Assembly: GCA_963807975.1 (NCBI GenBank)
Contig: CAWEDV010000007.1
Coordinates: forward strand, 155,368-219,367
From: JAACFF01 sp963807975
Lineage (GTDB): Bacteria; Chloroflexota; Anaerolineae; Promineifilales; Promineifilaceae
DNA: 64,000 nt
Direction of reading: 5' to 3'
In this document: positions 1 through 9,103 of the stretch, piece after piece
How the letters are laid out: every line of letters starts with the position of its first letter
Numbering within the stretch: the stretch's first letter is position 1
Notes under the pieces: generated by a model
What the model saw: only the letters and a program-made list of their open reading frames with translations
Told to the model about the DNA's origin: nothing
Database searches by the model: none
Made by a program: the position numbers and the translations under genes

Positions 1-1101
1 TGGGAACATATGACGCCCCTTTGGTATACCCAGTTCGTAGAAGGACGTTGGCCAAACCCCGCCAATGTGCGCCCTGAATATGTGTCGACAGCCCGCACGT
101 GGCTGGACAATGTCTTTGACTTTCTGCCTGGTGGCCCGGTCTATTTAAGCAATTATCGCCGCGAGATTGTCGATGCCGGATTCCGCTTGCGGCCGTTCGG
201 CCCTTTTTATCGCGTCGTGGAACCGGGTGACGAGAGCATACCGCCGGAACTAGTCGCCGCCGGAGACACATGGCAAGACATAGAGATTGTCGCTTACCAA
301 CTGCCGGAATCAGCGGTGGCAGCTGGAGATTACGTGCCCTTTATTTTGGCCATGCGTTCCCCCTCGGGAACTTCTGGTTTTTACGTTCCTGTTCTCCACA
401 TCGGCGATCTAACATTACCGTTCACCACCGACAGCCATCTCGTCTCTCCCGACTGGCTCCCGGGTGAAATCATTGTCGAAAGCTTCGATTTCGCCATTCC
501 CCATGATCTGCCCGCAGGCCAATATCCTCTATCGGTAAGCTTGAAAAATCTTAGCAGCGATGAAAGCAGTGGTCCTTTGCTGACCGCGGACACGCTAGAC
601 ATCACAGCCGCGCCATTCCCTGTACCAACCGGTAACTTGCTGGCCAATTTCCGCCAACGTGTAGGCTTAGAAAAAGCATCCGCCCGCGCCGGGGCACGTA
701 TCATCTCCGCTCCCTGGGATGAACCACTTGTCGTTCAGCCAGGAGACACCATCCCCCTGACCCTTGGTTGGAAAAGCCTCGACTATGCTGAGGAAGGCTA
801 TACAATCTTCGTCCACCTCATCGACCTTGCCAATCGCCCCATCGTTGCCCTTGATTACACCCCTTTGGGTGGCGCTGCACCAACTCATCTCTGGATTCCA
901 AAATGGCTACCCGCGCAGAAATACACCGATCCTTATCGCCTTACGGTGCCTGAAGATCTCGGACCCGGGACTTATCTGATTGAGGTTGGTGTATATGAAA
1001 TGGTCGGCAGGCGGCGCCTGCACATTGCCGATAGTGCGGGAAATTCGGTGGGAGATCGCTTCATCCTTGGCAGCATTCAGGTTGAAAATGGTGAGCCATG
1101 A
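1..1101 (+). CDS. C-terminal part of a large membrane or glycosyltransferase-type protein (5' end outside window)
   Basis: The reading frame is open from the first base (Trp-Glu-His before the first Met at 10), so this is the end of a longer gene. The visible part begins with TPLWYTQFVEG, resembling the segment after the last membrane helix of large multispanning mannosyl/glycosyltransferase-like proteins (DUF2723 type) common in Chloroflexota. It continues with two beta-rich extracytoplasmic segments, around residues 85-200 and 235-355, with patterns such as GDTIPLTLGWKS and GTYLIEVGVYE. No membrane helix or catalytic motif is visible in this fragment. The assignment to the glycosyltransferase family is an inference from the layout; the beta-sandwich tail is what is actually seen. 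Confidence 0.6.
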   Translation, partial: WEHMTPLWYTQFVEGRWPNPANVRPEYVSTARTWLDNVFDFLPGGPVYLSNYRREIVDAGFRLRPFGPFYRVVEPGDESIPPELVAAGDTWQDIEIVAYQLPESAVAAGDYVPFILAMRSPSGTSGFYVPVLHIGDLTLPFTTDSHLVSPDWLPGEIIVESFDFAIPHDLPAGQYPLSVSLKNLSSDESSGPLLTADTLDITAAPFPVPTGNLLANFRQRVGLEKASARAGARIISAPWDEPLVVQPGDTIPLTLGWKSLDYAEEGYTIFVHLIDLANRPIVALDYTPLGGAAPTHLWIPKWLPAQKYTDPYRLTVPEDLGPGTYLIEVGVYEMVGRRRLHIADSAGNSVGDRFILGSIQVENGEP

Positions 1102-1173
1102 TTGAAATAACTGGCTTGGCGCGGGGAACCTTAACAGAGCTTGATCCGTTATATCATTTAGATAGAGGATCTT

Positions 1174-1632
1174 ATGTTTAAACAAATTCAACTCAACTTG
1201 TTTTTTCTTTTTGTCTTTGCGGGACTCTTCCCACTGGTTGCCTGTGCCCCCGATGCCCAGCCCATACGAGGTGTCGCCACTGATATTGAAATTACCTACC
1301 GGCGTGAAGGAGGAATTGCCGGTATCACCCAGGAGTGGACCATTTATCCAGACGGCCGTATCGTCAACCCATTCGAGCAAGAATTCCAAACTCCCCCTGA
1401 GGAAGTCATCGCCTTGCTCGCTAAATTGGAAGAGATCAATTCATCCTCGACGCAAGAGGCCATTATCTACGAAGACTCATGCTGCGATCAGTTCACCTAT
1501 ACCATTATCTTCAAAGTTGGTGACAGGGAAACCCTCATCCGTACCAGTGACGGTTCAGATCATCCCCAAGAAGTGTCATCTCTGTTGACCGAAATAAAGA
1601 GTCTGATTGCGCAGGCTGAACCTGTTGACTGA
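1174..1632 (+). CDS. small lipoprotein of unknown function
   Basis: A 152-residue protein with a typical lipoprotein signal: a hydrophobic core at residues 7-22 and lipobox LVAC with the lipidated Cys at 24. The mature part (VATDIEITYRREGGIAG..., DGRIV..., a pair of adjacent Cys near residues 108-109) has no catalytic motif I recognise. A purine-rich GAGGA precedes the ATG. It follows the preceding gene by 72 bases on the same strand and is convergent with the cyclase gene. Probably an outer-face structural or binding lipoprotein; no function is claimed. Confidence 0.75.
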   Translation: MFKQIQLNLFFLFVFAGLFPLVACAPDAQPIRGVATDIEITYRREGGIAGITQEWTIYPDGRIVNPFEQEFQTPPEEVIALLAKLEEINSSSTQEAIIYEDSCCDQFTYTIIFKVGDRETLIRTSDGSDHPQEVSSLLTEIKSLIAQAEPVD

Positions 1633-1646
1633 ATCGCTCCCACCAC

Positions 1647-3419
1647 TTATCTCAGCCCCAGCAGGGCGAAGATTTCCTCTTTTGCTTGCCGTCCCTTGAC
1701 CTGGATAGCATCAAGTTCCTCAACTTCAACCCAATCCTTCACCTGCTCATAGGTACTTTTACTGATAATCACTTGATCAGGTCGCGCCACTTCTTGCAAA
1801 CGTTTGGCCAACGTTACCGCATCTCCAATTGCAGAGTAATCCTTGCGTTGATCGCTGCCAACATTGCCGGCAACCGCTTCTCCCGTATGAATGCCAACGC
1901 CAAAATGTAAATGCTTTTCTTGCGGCAGATTAGCCCGGTAAGTCGCTGTCGTTCTCTGAATCATCAGCGCCGTCTTCAGTGCTCGTCGCACATGATCCTC
2001 TTGTGGGTTAAGCGGTGTATTAAATAGAGCCATCACCGCATCTCCCATGAACTTATCCGTCAACCCCTGATACCGCGAAATCGCTTGTACTGACAAAGTG
2101 AAGTACCCATTGACTATCTGGAAAAGCTGCTCAGGGTCCAACTCTTCACCATATGTACTAAAGCCCCGCATGTCCGCAAACAGAACAGAAAGGGTACGCC
2201 GCTGCGGACGCTGGGCAGCATCAAGATCACGGATCTTATCGACCAGCTTAGGCGGCAAATATCGTCTTACACTTTCCAGCCTTTTCTTCTCTGATACATC
2301 ATCAAGAACAACAGCCACACCCAACATCTCCTGCTGCATATCTCGCAGAGGCGAAAAAGTCATATTCAGCGTTGTCGTATCAAGACGCTTTCCTACGAAT
2401 ACATCGATCTCGGTACTATGTGTGTCACCTTTGACCAACACATCATGAACAATGGATTCTACCGGTAAACCAAGTGTTTGTAAGACGGTTTGATATTTCT
2501 GAAACAGCACCGAATCAGCGGGAATTCCCAAAATACTTTCCGCTGCCCGATTATAGAGTGCAATACGGTTGCTTTCGTCAATTGTAATCACACCACTGGC
2601 GATGGAAGCAAAGACATTGTCCATCAGCTCTTTCATCTCCGTAATTTCCGCCAGATTATTGCGAATTTCACGGAAAAGCCGTGCGTTTTCAATCGCCACC
2701 GCAGCTTGATTGGCAAAGGCCGCCAAGAGATCCCGATCCGGGTCACCAAATATGCCAGAGACAATTCTATTGTCGGCGTAGATAACTCCCGTTATGCTCT
2801 CTTTGATCTTCAGCGGCACACATACGATGGATCGCAGCCGGTAGCTGATGATGCTCTGCTGGGCAGAAAAACGATCATCCTCCTGCGCATTCATCGTCAC
2901 TACTGGTTCGCCCGTTTTAGCCACCCGTCGTACCACGCTGCGACTTATTTGGAAAGATTCAGATCGTTCAATCGTTTCTCGATCCATGTTTCGAGCAACT
3001 TGAACCTTCAATTTCCCCGTCTCATCGTCGATTAACAGCAGCAGCGCTCTTTCAGCATTGGTCAAACTTATAATGACATCCATGACCTGGTTGAGCACTT
3101 GGTCCAATTCCAAGGATGAATTGATAGTCGCCGCCACATTTTGTAATGCACTCAATGAATCGTGTTCGGTTGTCTGTTCTTGGACATGTCGGTCAAGCTC
3201 GTCCAATTGGCGGCGCAGGTAAATCAGCAAGCGCGTCAGCTCGCCGCTGTCACGCAGGGCAACTTGTTTGATTTGATTCGGCCTGGTAGAGAGAAGCGAA
3301 CGCTGCTGCTGGTTGACCCCATCATTCAGCTGGTTCACCAGATCATGAAGTTGTTTAAGATTGGATTGTGTTGGCGTCGGTTGGGAATCTCCAGTAGGCG
3401 TGTCTTCTACTTGTGTCAT
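1647..3419 (-). CDS. GAF-PAS class III adenylate cyclase
   Basis: Cytoplasmic 590-residue sensor enzyme predicted to make cAMP from ATP. Residues 20-90 are a helical, coiled-coil-like N-terminus, 95-245 a GAF domain (VAATINSSLELDQVLNQVM, then VPLKIKESITGVIYADN), 260-375 a PAS domain and 405-590 a cyclase catalytic domain. The metal-binding Asp416 (LFADMRGF) and Asp460 (MGDAVMALF) are present, as are adenine-selecting Lys456 and Asp527 (KDYSAIGDAV). The usual transition-state Asn is Thr536 (AVTLAKRL), while the partner Arg540 is kept; the effect on rate is unknown. No membrane segment is visible, so the signal is probably a cytoplasmic ligand or redox cue read by GAF/PAS. Distinguishing it from a guanylate cyclase rests on Lys/Asp. 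Confidence 0.9.
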   Translation of the reverse strand: MTQVEDTPTGDSQPTPTQSNLKQLHDLVNQLNDGVNQQQRSLLSTRPNQIKQVALRDSGELTRLLIYLRRQLDELDRHVQEQTTEHDSLSALQNVAATINSSLELDQVLNQVMDVIISLTNAERALLLLIDDETGKLKVQVARNMDRETIERSESFQISRSVVRRVAKTGEPVVTMNAQEDDRFSAQQSIISYRLRSIVCVPLKIKESITGVIYADNRIVSGIFGDPDRDLLAAFANQAAVAIENARLFREIRNNLAEITEMKELMDNVFASIASGVITIDESNRIALYNRAAESILGIPADSVLFQKYQTVLQTLGLPVESIVHDVLVKGDTHSTEIDVFVGKRLDTTTLNMTFSPLRDMQQEMLGVAVVLDDVSEKKRLESVRRYLPPKLVDKIRDLDAAQRPQRRTLSVLFADMRGFSTYGEELDPEQLFQIVNGYFTLSVQAISRYQGLTDKFMGDAVMALFNTPLNPQEDHVRRALKTALMIQRTTATYRANLPQEKHLHFGVGIHTGEAVAGNVGSDQRKDYSAIGDAVTLAKRLQEVARPDQVIISKSTYEQVKDWVEVEELDAIQVKGRQAKEEIFALLGLR

Positions 3420-3459
3420 GCGGTCAAGCTTATACTAGAGCACTCGGCTTGACAAGCGC

Positions 3460-5730
3460 CTATTCCCGATCGAGAAAACGCTTCTGCAGCCGCTGGATGC
3501 GTTTTGCAATGGTTTGACGAATCAACAACGGTCGCAGTTGCTTCCACTCTGAAAGAGGATCAAATTCAGCATCTGACTGGTACGTTCCGCTGAATCGTTT
3601 GCGGACATATTCGTGCGTCAGAGTGCGAATCGAAGCGCGCCCATCCGGCACGGCCGTGCCCATCATATCTGCGCGTTCATAAGGCGTATCCGTTGGTCCG
3701 TAAATAATCCCCAACCAGCGCGCCCAGGAGCCTAGTCTTTGGTAGCTTCGATCAACATCACCCTCGATCTGATGATTAAATCTATTCGCCGCGTATATCG
3801 CCCCGGCGGCCAGGAGTAGAACGACGACCGTACCCAAAGCCTGCCAGATCGAGAATCTCGCCATAAAGCCATTCTGTTGATTTACCTCTTCACCCCCGAG
3901 TAAATCTTCCAGGCTTTCGGTCGCTGGATTTTCCAAATCCTCTGGGAGTCTATCCTCTTCACCTAACTGTGGGGGCACAGAAGGTGAAGCAAAGGCGTCT
4001 CCACCCCCAGCGGTTGCTGGACGATCGACCAAGGGCAGAGCAGCCGTCGGCTCAAACTGTATCCAGCCATATTGCGGGAAATACACCTCCACCCATGTAT
4101 GTGCATTATTAGCCCGCACCCGATAAGACTGGCTGGCCTCATCATATTCACCCTGAGCATATCCGCTCACCACCCGTGCCGGCACACCTTGCGAGCGCAG
4201 CATGACCGCCATAGCCGAGGCATAATAATTGCAGTATCCTTCTTGTGATTCGAAAAGGGTATAGTGAACAGGGTCAATGCCCTCGGGAGGAGCTTCTATT
4301 TGGTCATTATATTTGATATTGTTGCGCAGATAATCACGAACCGCGATGCTCTTGTCAAATGGCGTTTCAAACGCTGCAGTCAGTTCTTCAGCAAGATTTG
4401 ACGTCTCTGGGGTAATACTCTCTGGCAGCTGCAAGTAACGATCCGTCACCCATTCCGGATAGAGAGTACTGGAAGAGCGTAAACTTTCCGCATCGGCAAT
4501 GGATATACGGGAAGACACCTCATATTGATCCCCCTGGCGCAGTACGTAGCGCGATCGCACTGATGAGATCAATTCATTGTCATCATTATCACGTATGCTT
4601 TCCACAAACATCTGACGGTCTGTTTCGATCACTTCCGGTGCCGCATATATGAAACTGGAATTAGGTAAATAGTTGGTAACTTGCTGCGGAACCACATCAC
4701 GTGCCCATGATGGCGGCAGGTTCAATGTGCCATCATCAGGAAAATGGAGCCTCGTGTCTGTGTCTTCGTCTATCTGCCAGCCCCCATCCTCATAAATGGA
4801 ATAGGCAATCGCCTGCCAATACACATTCGGCAGCTGTAGTGGCACCGCAACATCCATAATCAAGGTTTCGCCTACCGTGCGCGGACCGCCTAGAACCAAA
4901 GAATCCTCATAAGGATCTGTTGTCCCACTCCCATAGGCCCGCAGCGATGAAAACAATCTCGTCCAATCATCTTGAAATTCGCGCCACGGCCCCTGTGTGC
5001 TGCTTAAAGCATCATTAACCGAAGTACTGGCAGAAAGGGATGGCAAACTCCAAGATAAGAAGAGGACAAAGATCGACACCAGAAAAGCAGCTCGCAGAAA
5101 ATCAAACCATATTCCACGCTCATAACGCACCGCCGTCGAGCGCCATTTGCTCTCTTGTGCAGCCAGATGGGTTCGCGCAGCAAATAACAGCGCCAGAACA
5201 GCAAACACGGCTAGATACAACAGCAGGGGCCTTGGGCCATTGTAATAATAAACAACGCTCATCAAGACCAGACCGGTGGGTATGATGGCCCGCCACAAAC
5301 GCGGGTAGCGGAAAGTGTACCAGGCGGCCGTATATCCCAAGAGCCAGTAAACGGCCGTCGTCTGGATGACGAATATCAAACCGTCACGGCTGGTACCCCC
5401 ACTAAACGCTTTTTGAATCCAAGCGGCCTGGCGCACAAGGATGTTAAATACGCGCTCTCTCCAGATGAGATCACCTGGCAGAACCAAACCTACTAGGTAG
5501 AAAATCGAGAATAAACCAAAAACCAGGGCAAAGAAATGGGCTGTGCCATCCTTGAACTTGCTCTTAGCCAGGGCCACCCCAGCTAGCAAGCCCATCATCG
5601 CCGATATAGGGATAAGATCCAGGCCAGCAATCAACTCTGTCTGCATGATTGCAATGGCGGCAATCAAAACCATGCCTACCAGCAGCAGCAGCGTAGTCCA
5701 ACCTTCTTTTAATCGTGGACGAATTCGCAT
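3460..5730 (-). CDS. membrane-bound transglutaminase-like protein
   Basis: A 756-residue protein of the TgpA/DUF3488-transglutaminase type. About six hydrophobic helices occupy residues 12-235. An extracytoplasmic region follows, with a transglutaminase core at 455-565 (Cys500 in EGYCNYYASAMAVML, His544 in NNAHTWVEVYFP, acidic Glu560 in WIQFEPT). A last helix lies at about 640-660, then a cytoplasmic tail with the DUF4129-like SYQRLGSWARWLG segment. The Cys-His-acid triad indicates a peptidase or amidase fold, probably processing proteins or peptidoglycan-linked peptides at the outer face. Such proteins usually sit beside an AAA MoxR and a DUF58 protein, but neither is adjacent here. Confidence 0.88.
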   Translation of the reverse strand: MRIRPRLKEGWTTLLLLVGMVLIAAIAIMQTELIAGLDLIPISAMMGLLAGVALAKSKFKDGTAHFFALVFGLFSIFYLVGLVLPGDLIWRERVFNILVRQAAWIQKAFSGGTSRDGLIFVIQTTAVYWLLGYTAAWYTFRYPRLWRAIIPTGLVLMSVVYYYNGPRPLLLYLAVFAVLALLFAARTHLAAQESKWRSTAVRYERGIWFDFLRAAFLVSIFVLFLSWSLPSLSASTSVNDALSSTQGPWREFQDDWTRLFSSLRAYGSGTTDPYEDSLVLGGPRTVGETLIMDVAVPLQLPNVYWQAIAYSIYEDGGWQIDEDTDTRLHFPDDGTLNLPPSWARDVVPQQVTNYLPNSSFIYAAPEVIETDRQMFVESIRDNDDNELISSVRSRYVLRQGDQYEVSSRISIADAESLRSSSTLYPEWVTDRYLQLPESITPETSNLAEELTAAFETPFDKSIAVRDYLRNNIKYNDQIEAPPEGIDPVHYTLFESQEGYCNYYASAMAVMLRSQGVPARVVSGYAQGEYDEASQSYRVRANNAHTWVEVYFPQYGWIQFEPTAALPLVDRPATAGGGDAFASPSVPPQLGEEDRLPEDLENPATESLEDLLGGEEVNQQNGFMARFSIWQALGTVVVLLLAAGAIYAANRFNHQIEGDVDRSYQRLGSWARWLGIIYGPTDTPYERADMMGTAVPDGRASIRTLTHEYVRKRFSGTYQSDAEFDPLSEWKQLRPLLIRQTIAKRIQRLQKRFLDRE

Positions 5731-5927
5731 GAAAAGAATACCTTTTTAGCGACGCTTGTTTCTTGTATAATGCAAGTTAGTGTACACAATCGGCAATGCT
5801 TGTCAGGTATCATTCTTACATACACCATCTCACCTCTCCCCATCCCAGTATAGCCAACAGTCACCGAATTGTCGCCGAGATGTCCGCCCTTTCAGTTGCA
5901 CCTCATCTACGCCGCCGGCTACTCACT

Positions 5928-6435
5928 TCACGCCCTGCGAGATCGCCACCAACCTAGCAGCAGCACCACGCCCAATCCAAACATTCCGATAACAAACCAA
6001 TTCACACGTGATGGAGGCTTGACATTTACCTCCAAAACAATAGTTCCGTCCCCTTCACTCCCATGAATTTGAAACGCGACCTCGTAAATTCCGTCAACGG
6101 GAACCTCAATGTCTGTTTCATAGAACAATTTATTGACAGACTGCTCAGTTGTAACCGGTGCTGTTGCCACAACATCACCGTTTTGTGGTTCGCGCATTGT
6201 AACCTGAATATCAGCGTCCAAAATCGGGCTTATCATCAACTGGCGAAGCCAAGCCAACAGTAAAATGAATCGTTTCATTGGCCCGTGGATCTGGTGGATT
6301 CACCCAAACCGAAGCCGTATAAGGTCCAGCTTGCACATTCCGTGCGATCAAATCACCGCCCCCATGGGCTAAAACCACGCTGGTTACGCAAAATATGGTC
6401 ACCGCAAGGAAGAATAGACCCATAATCCGCTTCAT
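5928..6435 (-). CDS. YtkA-like periplasmic protein, reading frame broken
   Basis: Two overlapping frames together form one plausible protein. The first (6435 to 6211) has a signal peptide and AGPYTASVWVNPPDPRANE. The second (to 5928) continues with ILDADIQVTMREP... and ends in one membrane helix and WWRSRRA. They join cleanly if one base is removed around 6221-6228 (a GGG and AAAA run on the plus strand). The fold resembles the YtkA/FixH-like beta-sandwich often found with cytochrome oxidase genes. It starts within the last bases of the SURF1 gene, so it is the last gene of the oxidase operon. It is either a pseudogene or a one-base sequence error; the uninterrupted codon quality on both sides favours error or very recent mutation. 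Confidence 0.65.
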
Positions 6436-7184
6436 GATGCTTCACTTTCAAGCATATTTTTGCGGACATAAACGACATAGGCGATACCTAGGCCTGAACA
6501 AAAGATAAACCACTGCATGGCATTCCCAAAATGCGAACCTTCAGACAGATCTACCTCCAGTTCTCGGCGGAAGGGCAGTTCCTGTGTATCTCCTGGTGCC
6601 TGTAAAAGGTAAATTGGCAGCAGTTCGTATGGCATTTGTGGCTGGATAGCCGCTATGTCTACGCGATACCATTCTGTCTGTGGTTCCTCTGGTATGGTGG
6701 TCTCTCGTCGTGATAGAGCTTGCGAGAGGGCAACGTAACCCTCAACTGTCACCCACCCCATCGGATCGTACTTTGCACGGCCCTCAGGATTATTTTCCGC
6801 TTCCGGAATCCACCCTCGATCAACCAGGACGGCCGTTTCCCCATCACCCAACAGCAGCGGCGTTACAAGATTCGCGCCGGCTCGGCCCTCCCAATTTTGC
6901 ACCTTAAGCATAAGTTGGTTATCAAGATCATACTTTCCGGTTGCCGTTGCCTGACGATCCTTGATTTTCGACAAATCGGCAGGTAGATTTATTCCCGCCA
7001 AATCGAGGGGCGCTGCTGCCAATGCCGCCGCAACGACGCGATTCTTGGCCCGGCGTTGTTCCAATCGATCCAGCTGCCAGAATCCTAGTCTGGCCAAAAC
7101 CATCATCAAGCCTATAACGAGCAACGTAACCCACCACCACTTACGGCCGAACAACGTCTGCAGCAGCTGCTTAGCTTGCTTCAC
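6432..7184 (-). CDS. SURF1 family cytochrome oxidase assembly protein
   Basis: A 250-residue protein with a membrane helix at each end (residues 16-35 and about 225-243) and the SURF1 arrangement: LGFWQLDRLEQRRAKN after the first helix, ATGKYDLDNQLMLKVQNWEGRAGANLVTPL, LVDRGWIPEAE and, before the second helix, NAMQWFIFCSGLGIAYVVY. SURF1 proteins help insert heme a into oxidase subunit I. The gene overlaps ctaG upstream by four bases and the YtkA-like gene downstream, so all three are translationally coupled within the oxidase operon. Confidence 0.92.
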   Translation of the reverse strand: MKQAKQLLQTLFGRKWWWVTLLVIGLMMVLARLGFWQLDRLEQRRAKNRVVAAALAAAPLDLAGINLPADLSKIKDRQATATGKYDLDNQLMLKVQNWEGRAGANLVTPLLLGDGETAVLVDRGWIPEAENNPEGRAKYDPMGWVTVEGYVALSQALSRRETTIPEEPQTEWYRVDIAAIQPQMPYELLPIYLLQAPGDTQELPFRRELEVDLSEGSHFGNAMQWFIFCSGLGIAYVVYVRKNMLESEAS

Positions 7185-8119
7185 TTCTTGATACCTGGAG
7201 CAGAAAGCGCCTCATCACTGGCCCACTCTTTCTCAGTTAAAACCGGTTTGGATTCCTCTTCCTGAACCATTTGCGCGACCAAGATCAGGGCCGCAATGAT
7301 GAACATCATGCTCCCCGGAATCCACATAATGATGCCCCCGATACGCTGGTCAGTAACAGGATCAATGCCCCACAAACGAGGAACCGCTTCGTAATATGAG
7401 TAAACCACCACACCGGCAAACGCCAATACAACACCAAGAGCCATATTGGGTGGTACCGCTGCCAGCGTAAAGGCCACGCGGCCGATCTGCCCAAACTGCT
7501 TATGAATCCGCGGACCTGCCCCTGTCACCAGCCACCAAAACAGCATGCTGGCTGCGAAAAAAGTAATATGCTCCAGGTCATGCAGGAATTCGCTGCGCAG
7601 GGCAGCATTGTACATCGCCGGATCATGCCAACCGATGACTGCAATCGTCCAGACTAACCAGATCACGCCGGCTCCTGTGGCCACGCGCAGTCCCTGCCGG
7701 AAAGCGCCTTCACGGTGCAGCAAGCGTCCAATAGCATGACCCGTCTTTAATCGCCATTTCGGGGGCAGTCCCCATAAGATAAATGGCATCGGATTGGCAA
7801 TCAGCAGCAGTGGAGGTGCAAACATAATCAAGAGCAGGTGCTGGATCATATGCATGAAAAACAGCTGCTGTCCTAAAGCATCAATGGGTGACAGCAGAGC
7901 AAGCGCGACAAAAAAAAGGCCGGCCAAATACGAAAATAAACGCCAGCGTGCAGCCAATTCATGCCGGCTTGATCCATGCCCTGCTTTTCTAGAACGCCGG
8001 GTTCTCTTTCTTAACCGCCACCAGCCAACAGTATACAGCCCGCCAAGAACCAGCAAAACGAGGATCACATCCCATCGCCAGTTCCATGATAACAAGACAG
8101 CTCTTAATATCGGATCCAC
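7181..8119 (-). CDS. ctaG: cytochrome c oxidase assembly factor CtaG (caa3 type)
   Basis: Polytopic membrane protein of the Caa3_CtaG family, needed for CuB site formation in caa3 oxidases. About seven hydrophobic helices are visible. The characteristic His-rich FFMHMIQHLLLIMFAPPLLL occurs near residue 115 and HDPAMYNAALRSEFLHDLEH further on. The frame is open up to a GTG at 8179, but the GTG at 8119 has GGGGAG six bases upstream and starts just before the first helix (DPILRAVLLSWNW), so I take it as the start (312 residues). It lies between coxIII and SURF1 in the oxidase operon. Confidence 0.88.
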   Translation of the reverse strand: MDPILRAVLLSWNWRWDVILVLLVLGGLYTVGWWRLRKRTRRSRKAGHGSSRHELAARWRLFSYLAGLFFVALALLSPIDALGQQLFFMHMIQHLLLIMFAPPLLLIANPMPFILWGLPPKWRLKTGHAIGRLLHREGAFRQGLRVATGAGVIWLVWTIAVIGWHDPAMYNAALRSEFLHDLEHITFFAASMLFWWLVTGAGPRIHKQFGQIGRVAFTLAAVPPNMALGVVLAFAGVVVYSYYEAVPRLWGIDPVTDQRIGGIIMWIPGSMMFIIAALILVAQMVQEEESKPVLTEKEWASDEALSAPGIKK

Positions 8120-8226
8120 TTTGCTACTCCCCAAAAAACATATTGCGCATCTTGCACCGCGCTCAAAATGGCGTGGCACAACATACGCAATAGTATCATG
8201 CTAACAACTTGTTGGGTCACAGTACG

Positions 8227-8877
8227 CTACATTGCCGTACCCATCAAGTAAAGAGCCGGGTAATAGAAAACCCACACAACGTCAATATAGTGCCAGTAGA
8301 TAGCGGTGGCTTCTACACCCCAATTTCTCTCAGCTGAATACCCCCCCTTGCGCCCTCGATTCCAAACCACGAGCAACAGGAAAATGCCACTGAGCACATG
8401 CAGCGCGTGCCAACCGGTCATGGCGAAAAATATGCCCGATTCAACGCCGTCGGCAATCGTCAGATGGCCAAACAATTCAATTCCAAAAAGCTCTGCCTGA
8501 AGGCCAAAAACATTCCATTCGAAGACAACGACGCCCACCAAAAACATGGTACCAAAAAGAACCGCAGCCAGGAAATTGCTTTGGAACTTCTTGCGATCGC
8601 CGAATTCCATCGCTGTTTCCCCACGGTAAACAAAGAAACTGCTCACCAACAGCGTTAACGTCGCCATCAGACCAACTTCCTGGCTTAAATGTGGTCGTGT
8701 ATTGCCCCAAAGCACGAAGCGCGCCACCAATAAAGCCCCAAATAGAAATATCTCTGACGCAAAAAACAACCACAAGCCTAAACGGTTGCTTTTTAACTGT
8801 ACCTCGTAGGGCGGCTCGTGACTGTGATCTTCTTTATGAACGTCATGCTCAAGCGGTTGGGTAGTAACAGTGCTCAT
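8227..8877 (-). CDS. ctaE: cytochrome c oxidase subunit III
   Basis: A 216-residue, five-helix subunit III of the heme-copper oxidase. Recognisable stretches are SNRLGLWLFFASEIFLFGALLVARFVLW at residues 30-57 and the family signature FAMTGWHALHVLSGIFLL near residue 155; it ends YWHYIDVVWVFYYPALYL. Subunit III stabilises proton uptake into subunit I. The ATG overlaps the TAA of the preceding subunit IV gene by one base (TAATG), indicating coupled translation. Confidence 0.95.
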   Translation of the reverse strand: MSTVTTQPLEHDVHKEDHSHEPPYEVQLKSNRLGLWLFFASEIFLFGALLVARFVLWGNTRPHLSQEVGLMATLTLLVSSFFVYRGETAMEFGDRKKFQSNFLAAVLFGTMFLVGVVVFEWNVFGLQAELFGIELFGHLTIADGVESGIFFAMTGWHALHVLSGIFLLLVVWNRGRKGGYSAERNWGVEATAIYWHYIDVVWVFYYPALYLMGTAM

Positions 8878-9077
8878 TAGTGACTCTCCTCACGCCACAG
8901 GCGATAAATATGCATAAATATATACACAATTAAGGCCGCTTTGAGCAGCGCGATTATCAACAGCAGCGCTGTCGAGTTCATGGCCACGCCCACATAAAAC
9001 TCTACAGCCGTCAAAAATAACAATACCAAGAAGGTTAAGGTACCGCGTCGGTAAGCCTTGGCTTTATTTTCACTCAC
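8877..9077 (-). CDS. ctaF: cytochrome c oxidase subunit IV (short prokaryotic type)
   Basis: A 66-residue protein with two hydrophobic helices (about 13-33 and 36-56) and the typical ALLKAALIVYIFMHIYRLW end of the bacterial COX4_pro family, a small accessory subunit of the oxidase. An AAAGGAGA sequence lies upstream of the ATG. It sits between subunits I and III, as usual in caa3 operons. Confidence 0.9.
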   Translation of the reverse strand: MSENKAKAYRRGTLTFLVLLFLTAVEFYVGVAMNSTALLLIIALLKAALIVYIFMHIYRLWREESH

Positions 9078-9103
9078 GCCATCTATCTCCTTTTCGGTCT
9101 CCT

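Noticed and set aside
5761..5775. TATAAT on the plus strand at 5765-5770 as a promoter
   Set aside because: No gene follows on the plus strand and no -35 box is present at proper distance.
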